This document shows, piece by piece, positions 56,575 through 64,000 of a stretch of DNA of 64,000 nt. The notes below the pieces were generated by a model. It had not been told where the DNA came from, ran no database searches, and worked only from the letters and a program-made list of their open reading frames with translations. The position numbers were made by a program, and so were the translations under genes. This stretch comes from Magnolia sinica (lineage: Eukaryota > Streptophyta > Magnoliopsida > Magnoliales > Magnoliaceae), in contig NC_080588.1 of NCBI RefSeq assembly GCF_029962835.1, positions 64,504,001 through 64,568,000 on the forward strand, written 5' to 3'. How positions within the stretch are numbered: the first letter of the stretch is position 1; each line of letters begins with the position of its first letter.

Positions 56575-58094
56575 CGTAGAGCCTGTTGAGTGCTGAAATC
56601 CCATAATGTGTGTAAAAGCAACCTCAAAACGAATCAAACAAGCAATAGAGAACGAAAATGAATAACCAAACATAAAGAACACATGAATTTTAATGTGGAA
56701 AACCATTGCGAGAAAAATTCACGATACAAAGCAATGATCAATCCACTATATCAAAAAAATTACAAGAGATGGAACAACTTACAAAATGAAAAACCCTAGG
56801 TCCCTTTGAAAACCCTTCTCTCCGTGCTTAGCTCTAATTGTTTTAACCTTAATTAAGATTATAAAGAATATTAATACACTTATATATACAATTATAAACA
56901 AAACCTGCACTTATACACCTCTGTCGATTGAATTGATAATGTCTAAAAACATCCAATGAACAAACTGAAATTTTTGAAAAATTTTCGATCTAGTTAACAA
57001 CCTTGTCGATGGAATTGAAAACTTTGTTTTTGCACTAGGATTAAAGGCACTCAATCACATTATCTAATCTTCAATAGTAATACAATCACTACCGCTTGTC
57101 ATGCACATTTTATCTTAATTTCTTCTTTGCCAACCCTAGAAAAGTCGAGCAAATCCTGAACTTCTTTATACGAACAACTTTCGTAAGTATGTCCACTAGA
57201 TTCTCATTAATATGGATATTCTCAAGAGTAAATCACATTCTTCTAGCATTTACTAGATAAAATGATGACGAACATCAATGTATTTAGTTTGGAAATAATA
57301 CGCTGATTTTTTTGCTAAATTGATTGTGTTCTCGCTGTCACATTGCACATGCACGACTTCCTACCGGAGCCTTACTCATTCATCATCCATTTTAACCAAA
57401 CGACTTTTATGAATGCTTCCGTCACTGACATATATGCAACTTCAACTACAGAAAGTATAACCACAGACCAAAGCTTCGGCATCCAACTGATAGCACCACT
57501 CACTAAACAAATGAGTAACCAAAATTCGACCTTATATTGCCCATATTCTCTACATAATCCGCATTCACATATTATATAAATTTCTCCTCAGAATTTTCAA
57601 ATGTTAAGACATGATTCATCATATCTCGTATGTAACAAAGTAACCATTTCACTGCTTCCAATGTTGGTTGCCGGGGTTTGATATGTATCTGTTAGCAACA
57701 CCCACCCTGTGTGAAATATCTAGTCTAGTACAGATCATAGGATACATAAGACTGCTAACCATGCTTGAGTAGGACACATGGGACATATAACACTTTTTTT
57801 CACCTGATATAAAACATTACTTCAAATAAAGTAGAAATTGAGCAGCGTGGGGTGGGTTAACTAGTTTAGCCTTTTTTAGTTTAAAATTTACCAAAACCTT
57901 CTCAAGATACTCCTCCTTAGACAATTATAGCTTACTCCTTTCCTTATCTCTGTATATATAAATGCCAAGAATCCTCTTTTCAACCCCCAAATCTTTCATC
58001 TCAACTGTCTTGGATAACTAAGCCTTCAATATGTTGATTTTAAATATGTTACGGATATAAGCATATCATTAACATACAACACCATAATAATGAA
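56575..58094 (-). mobile_element. Second Ty1/Copia relic, same orientation (fossil)
   Basis: LTR-like region about 56575-57000 shares the AACATGAAAAACCCTTGCGG-type stretch with the LTR at 58095. 57100-58090 holds degraded reverse-transcriptase and RNase-H-like coding on the minus strand. Heavily broken, and older in appearance than its neighbour. Confidence 0.65.
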
Positions 58095-60981
58095 TGTTGG
58101 CGATTTGTGCTACGGAATCACACAGATCTAGATCTAGAATAGCAATCCAATGACACCAAGCATACAAGAGAACACACAGATTTAACATGAAAAACCCTTG
58201 CGGGAAAAAACTACGGTACAAAGCGATAGATCTTCACTATGAAAATAGAAATTACAAAGAGAGAGGACTTACTTGATTTGAACAACCTCGAAACTCACCC
58301 TTGTTACACCCTTTAAAAACCCTAAAACCCTTTTAGGAACCCTTGAAAAACTTTTAAAAACTCTTAAAAATTTTTAGAATAGCTCTAGAGACCCTTATTC
58401 ATAGTTTAGGCAACTTCTCTTTCACACCGTTGCGAAACCACCTCAAATTTACGTAGTCCGTACCAAATCTGCACAAGAATCTATGTAACCTCGACTAATC
58501 GAGCCGAGGCCTCGACCGGTCGAGGAACCCCCTCGACCAGTCGAGTGGACCCTCGACTAGTCGAGCCAGCCTCTCGACCGATGGAGCAGCCCCAAACCAT
58601 TGAAGACTTTAAAAGTCTGACAATAATCTCCACCAAGTCTTAAATCTTCAATCGTGTATCTTCCTGCCCTCTTCTCTTATTTCTGCATCATATCTTTTTG
58701 TGCACACTCCGTCTTTCTTTTCCGTCATCGCCAAGCCCAGAGAAGTTGCACAGAACTTGAACTTCTCTTTAGGAACATTCTAGGTGAGCATGTCTATTGG
58801 ATCAGAATCCACGTGCCCAACTACCTTTTGCTCATGTCTTTTCAAAAGGAAAGACGTAGTCTTCTTACCATCTCACCGCTACCCAATATTGTTTACCGGG
58901 GTATTTGCTCACAACACCGATAGCCTGTGAAATAACCAGTCTAATCCAGACCATGACATATATTGTCGACCACATTCGAATATGACTCATAAGATATCCT
59001 GATTTTCCCCATCTGTTTTGGGACATGTCCTGAGGAAAATTTGAGGAGAGAAGTATAGGGAATGCTCTCCGACTTTACATGGTCCATCACCTCCTTGATT
59101 AATACATACCTAAGGTATTCTTCCTGAGATAAACAAAGCCTACTCCTCTTCCAGTCTCAATGCCGAGAACCCTCTTTGCAGTCCCCCAATCCTTCATCCT
59201 TAATGTCCCACTTAATTGAGTCTTCAGTATATTAATATCAGACATGTCATAATTGATGATTTATATGTCATCAACATACAATACCTTACCCACCATGAAG
59301 GAATTAAACCACTGCCTAGGCGACAGGTTGAACCACGACCTCCTGTAAACTTTTTTCTCAGCCCTTTTAACTTCAAACTGCTCTGGTTGCTTCATGTAGA
59401 TCTGACTTCACTTTCCCTTACAGAAGTGCAGACTCCACATTCATCCTTCCAGCTCAAGATCACATTGGCCAACTACTGTCAATCACGGATCTAATAGACA
59501 CTTGTTATACCGTCGGCGCGAATATCTCTAAGAGGTTGATCCCTTCTTTCTGAGCAGAACCCATCACCACCAACCTCACTCTGTATCTATGTTGAATCCT
59601 CCTAAAGATCCACCTGCATCAAATCGCTTCCCAGCCCACTGGAAGCTCCACCAGCTCCCATGTGTCGATCTGGTACAACGAGTCCATTACATCTCACATA
59701 GTCACCTTCCACTTCTCAACATCAGGCTCATCTAGAGTCATCTGAATAGAAGATGAATCCTCTGCGATATTAGAGTCGTCCATGTACCTCGCCGATATCC
59801 TGCGATTATGCCATGTGATTCTTCTCATAGGTGGCTGCTCCACCTGCTCTGTATCCTTTTCTGCACGTCTCAGCCTTCCTACCCTGCCCACTCATGTGAC
59901 CATGCCCAACATGCCACACACGTGCAGAGGTGAAATCCGCTATAACTATTATAGCTCCACCTTTTGAAGTGCTCCCGATCAACCTATACATGTTACCGAG
60001 TTGTTGCACTTTCATGATTACCGGTGCCCCCTTAGATACCTTAAGAGTACCATCAATACCTGTGAACTTGCAGCCCATCGCCTCAAGTACACCAAGAGAA
60101 ATCAGATTCTTCTTCAAGTCAAGAACGTGCCTGACATCAGTAAAGGTACACTTCACCCCATCAACCATCTTAATGCGCATCGAACCAACGACCACAACAT
60201 TACAAGCAATGTCATTGCCTATAAATACATGTCCACCATCGTACTCCCTATAGCGGGTGAACCAACTCCGATGAGAAGTCATGTGAAAAGATGTCCCTAT
60301 GTCTAGCATCCACTTGTCCTTACGAACATCGTATGGCCGTCTAAGCGAAGACACATACAAAATATCACCATCACATCTACTCAATCCATCTGATGTGACA
60401 GCATTGGCCTCCCTGTATGAAGCCTCAGAATCTTCTCTCTTCAATTTCACAATCCTTCTTCACATGTCCTTCCTTCCCACAGTTCTAACACTTTACATTT
60501 CCCTTGCCCTTGCCTTTAGATTTGGATATAGAACCTGAAAAACTTGTACCTTGTTTAGAATTTATACCCCTTGTAACCAGTGCATCAGAAGATATTCTCA
60601 TGTCGACGTTAAGCTTTCTCATAGCCTTTCCTTAAAGGGTTGAGATAATGGTGTCGACACTAAGGGTTTTATTCGTTGAGCACATTGTTCCCTTGAATGA
60701 CTCATAAGACGCCAGAAGAGAATTCAACAATATACATGTTTGTTCTTCATCTTTCATCACTTCCTCTATATCCAACAATTTGTAAACCAGTTTATTAAAG
60801 TTGCTGATGTGAGCCTTCAGATCTCCACCCTCTGCCATCTTGAAGTTAAACCACTACCGCTTCAAGTGTAGGCGATTTTTAGAGGATTTTTTTTTACATA
60901 AACATCCTCTAACTTCGCCCATAACTTAGCTGCAATTTTTTTCCTCATGACATTGTAAAGAACCTCATCTGTGAGACATAA
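58095..60981 (-). mobile_element. Ty1/Copia element relic (fossil)
   Basis: Minus-strand element. LTR at 58095-58622 (TGTTGGCGATT to AGTCTGACA on the plus strand). Reverse transcriptase remnant around 59230-59290 (LYVDD-type motif). Protease and gag-pre-integrase part at about 59806-60450 (WMLDIGTSFHMTSH). Gag part at about 60632-60838. It is broken in many places and truncated on the right by the Gypsy-type LTR. Clearly old. Confidence 0.8.
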
Positions 60982-61157
60982 TGTAACACCCTGAAAATCG
61001 GGGGTCGTGCATACGCTCGACTCCCGAGTTCCCGGGGTCACTTGTAATTGGTTTTCATTAATATGCGATTAATCTATGTTTAAATGCGCAGCCTGGAGTT
61101 CCTGGAACATGAAGCACAAATGCACCTGCCGACTGAAATGAAAGAGAACTAGCATAC

Positions 61158-61188
<31 letters not shown>

Positions 61189-62840
61189 TGAGCAAGAAAA
61201 ATATAAAGGGTCACACATGGTGTCACCTAACAAAATCACAAAAGAATAATATGTTAAAAAGGAATAAAGCTGAGCCCTCTGCGCAGCGATCCAACGACCC
61301 ATCTACTGATCCGACGGGGTCCTGCTCATCAACTGGAAGTAAGGGAACTCGTCCTCCTCCTCGAGGTTCGCATCGCCAGGCTCCATGAAATCTGTATTAC
61401 CTGCATCTATGAACGGGTCTGGTTGGTGTTTTAAAACACCGTCCCAGAGTGGGAGTGAGTGATCAACTCAGTGGGTGCTATTAGCCTTAAGTCACAACAG
61501 GCATCAATTATAATAAGAATTTAATGAAAAGCAATCAATCATAAACATCTATCTAGTCTTGTTAATGTGCATGGATGCAGGATGATATGATGTATGCCCT
61601 CACCACAACGCTCTCTCGTGCGACAACATCTAACGATCGCCAATGCAACACTCTCTCAGTGCGACCTCGACTGCCAAGTCGCCAACCTAGCTAATGCCAT
61701 GTAATGATGATGTTAACCAGGTTCTTAGTTAAGTCCATTCATCCAGCAGATTTGAAAATCTGATACACCCCACGTATCAAATGCCCTGAACTAGTTGCGA
61801 GGCCAAGACCTCCCAATGTGTGAGGCCGAGACCCCGCGATCCTTGACCCCGTCGGGTTTCCCCCATCCCCGACTTCAAGCACATGGGGGTGCTGAATGTG
61901 GGGTCGCTCGCGGTCACTACGGGGAGGCGCGTCACCCCAGCATAGGCCGACAGCTCGGACATAGTGTCCCATTCCACCATGCCCGGCTCACGAGACTGTG
62001 GATCAATATTCCATCCGGTATCGATAGGCTACAATGGTGGTAGGGTGTTCCAGTTTCCATACATATGTGAGCAAACAAGGTTAACAAACTAGGTGGGTCA
62101 GCCAGTGGACTAAACCGCACGAGCTCAGGCAAGTATGTGGCGGAACGACATCGGGTACAAGCGACCCATGTAGCCTGACTACTGCCGCCCACACATACTC
62201 GTCCAAACCCATGTGTTTAGCCTCAAGGTGGTCCTACCAACGGAACCACCTTCGCTCTCCTCATGTTCCTGACCAACCCAAGGGTAGGAGTAGTGACTTA
62301 TAGCATGCCAACTACCAATGCCGCATCAAGCATATTCAACACCGTGATCTCATGTTACTCAACATACAATTCAAATTCTTCTATAAGCAAATCATTAATA
62401 TTATAAATAAAGTGTATGTGTGTGGTGTGGGTTATTGAGGAAGTTAACACTTCCTCCATGTTGAGAAATCATATACACAAGAGTAATGAAATCATACGAA
62501 ATATGAAGCAACAACGTATAAAAAAAATCAACACGGCATGAGCATATGATCATCCATACATCGAATCATGTGAGAAACATAAACGACATCATGAGAGAGA
62601 GAGTCAAACATATAAATCCATACCATTTCAACCAACATACAATTCCTAGGATTTTCTAGGCTTTTAAAAATAACATCCAAGCAATCAAAATCATTAATCT
62701 CGTATTAAAATTGGTGCTAGGTCACCTAAGAGTAATAGTCCGCACCTATGGATCGTTGAGATCTTGGAAAATGACCTAGAAACGCCAAACTTGATGTTGA
62801 TCGGCCGGAATCCTAAGACAATGCACTTGCATGTTAGGAT
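60982..62840. mobile_element. Long Gypsy (Tekay/Del-like) LTR or LTR fragment (fossil)
   Basis: Begins TGTAACACCCTGAAAATCGG, a start typical of chromovirus LTRs, and contains ATCAACTCAGTGGGTGC. Cuts into the Copia relic. No coding region. Its right boundary is not certain because a CACTA-like end follows. Confidence 0.55.
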
Positions 62841-62841
62841 T

Positions 62842-62945
62842 CACTACCAAAAAAAGGGGCAAAAGCTACAAACTACGTCAGTTTTTTGCTACGGATATAA
62901 ACCGTAGCTAATGTTGCTACGGTTTTAATCCGTAGCTAAAATGTT
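62842..62945 (+). mobile_element. CACTA-type terminus
   Basis: CACTACCAAAAAAAGGGGC followed by inverted subterminal words GCTACGGATATAAACCGTAGC and GCTACGGTTTTAATCCGTAG. The element would extend to the right. Its other end is not in the window. Confidence 0.65.
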
Positions 62946-62959
62946 GCTTCACCATTCCT

Positions 62960-63270
62960 AATTAACGGTGGTGTAAGGGGCCCTACAGGGCTTAAAAATA
63001 TATATATGTTATATCTAAGCAGTCCATCTGTTTTGAAATATTATTTTAGGATAGGAAATAAAAACTCAGGTAGATCGAAGGCTCAAGTGGACCACACGGT
63101 AGGAAACATAGAGATTAAATCACATTTGCTTCCTATGGTGTGGTCCACTTGGGGGTTAAATCTACTTTAATTTTGGGATCATCAAATAAAATAGTTTATT
63201 AAAATTAATGATCGGAATGGATGACCCAAATACATCATGGTGGACCCCACAGAGCTCTTGATAGGACCGT
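62960..63270. mobile_element. Mutator-like MITE
   Basis: GGGGCCCTACAGGG to GGACCCCACAGAGCTC with central paired AAGTGGACCACAC and GTGTGGTCCACTTG half-sites. A short member of the common family. Confidence 0.5.
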
Positions 63271-63329
63271 CCAGGTCCGTCTCACGAAAGGACGCCCAAA
63301 ATTGGGCGCGTGCTAAAAATTGGAGCCGC

Positions 63330-63333
63330 GCCC

Positions 63334-63379
<46 letters not shown>

Positions 63380-64000
63380 TCCCTAATCCTCTGTTCCTCC
63401 ATTCCCCGATCTTCTCTCTCCCTCCCGGTCTCTCCTCCATCTTCTCATTCTCCTCGCTCTCTCTCCAACGCATCTCCGCCCTCTCTATCTCTCTCTCCCA
63501 CTCTCCTTCTCAACCCAAACCCAAACCCTCCTCTCCCAACATCTATGTCCTGGGATGGCGCTCTCTCCTCTGTCCGATTGATAGTCCAAGGCAAAAATCA
63601 TGTCCAGAGATCGGGAAAGGCCCGAAGCTCCGCAGGTGCGAGGTGCGTGTAGTGGTATTTTCGTAGTTCTTATTCTGGGTGTGTCGTTTTCCGATGGAAA
63701 TTAGGGTTTCGAGGGAGTGATCGGCGGTAAAAAATCAGGTATATTGTTCTTCCTTCATTTCCTTTCTTATAATCTATGTTGAATTGAGATTTGATCGGAA
63801 TTAGGTTTATCTTTGTTGAATTCCTTGTTCTGCTTTTTGAAATGTTGATTTATGGTTTTAGTGGAGAGATCATTGATTGTAGAAATGAGTCCTTTTTCGT
63901 TATGAGATCATTAAGGATAGAAGCTTCTTCAATGATCTGATTTGCATGATTTTTGGTTCTTATATTTACAATAATGATGCCAACTGTGGTAGCATTGATG
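63330..64000 (+). other. CT-rich leader-like segment, possible 5' end of a gene leaving the window
   Basis: (CT)n at 63339-63375, then pyrimidine-rich sequence, AAATTAGGGTTTCGAGGG near 63700, and AAAAATCAG|GTATATTG near 63738 looking like an untranslated first exon with a donor site. No protein is recognised. Alternatively this is interior of the CACTA element. Confidence 0.35.

Noticed and set aside
63310-63666. Ser/Leu/Pro-rich frames of 110-118 residues
   Set aside because: Generated by the (CT)n tract and pyrimidine-rich leader. No conserved protein.

Overview
The window is nuclear DNA of a flowering plant. It shows spliced plant genes with large repeat-filled introns, no operons, dense non-autonomous DNA transposons (Mutator-like, Harbinger/Tourist-like, hAT-like, one CACTA end), tRNA-derived SINEs and LTR retrotransposon relics. 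The most common repeat carries half-sites such as GTGGTCCACTTGAG and GTGGGCCCAC. From memory I associate that repeat with magnoliid genomes, so a magnoliid-type angiosperm is my best guess. This is inference, not proof.

Layout. 1-9.7 kb: repeats only (solo LTRs at 1262-2034 and 2785-4015, SINEs, a cluster of Mutator-like MITEs). 9967-10599 (-): an intronless type I (AGL62-like) MADS-box gene with an in-frame stop inside the MADS domain. 10.6-20.1 kb: more MITEs, a 1.3 kb AT-rich block, and at 17394-18597 a Tourist-like element that carries the N-terminal part of a berberine-bridge-enzyme-like gene. 20.1-44.2 kb: a diverged tandem segmental duplication. Each unit holds a complete three-exon RPS29 gene (20892-25380 and 31405-35972, both +) followed by the convergent 3' part of an inositol-tetrakisphosphate kinase (ITPK) gene. 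The right-hand unit is joined to the rest of ITPK, a complete ten-exon gene (39037-48750, -, 354 codons). The left-hand unit keeps only relics of ITPK exons 10, 5 and 4. 49-56 kb: MITEs, SINEs and two hAT-like elements with exact 8-bp target-site duplications. 56.5-62.8 kb: relics of two Copia elements and a long Gypsy-type LTR. 62.8-64 kb: a CACTA-type terminus, a MITE, and a CT-rich leader-like segment that may be the 5' end of a gene running off the window.

The host genes are a ribosomal protein gene (twice), an inositol phosphate kinase and a reproductive-type MADS gene. They do not form a pathway. The main interest is structural: a duplication with a readable breakpoint, paralogous empty sites that date individual transposon insertions (one about 70 bp upstream of the RPS29-B TATA box), and a gene fragment captured by a Tourist-like element.
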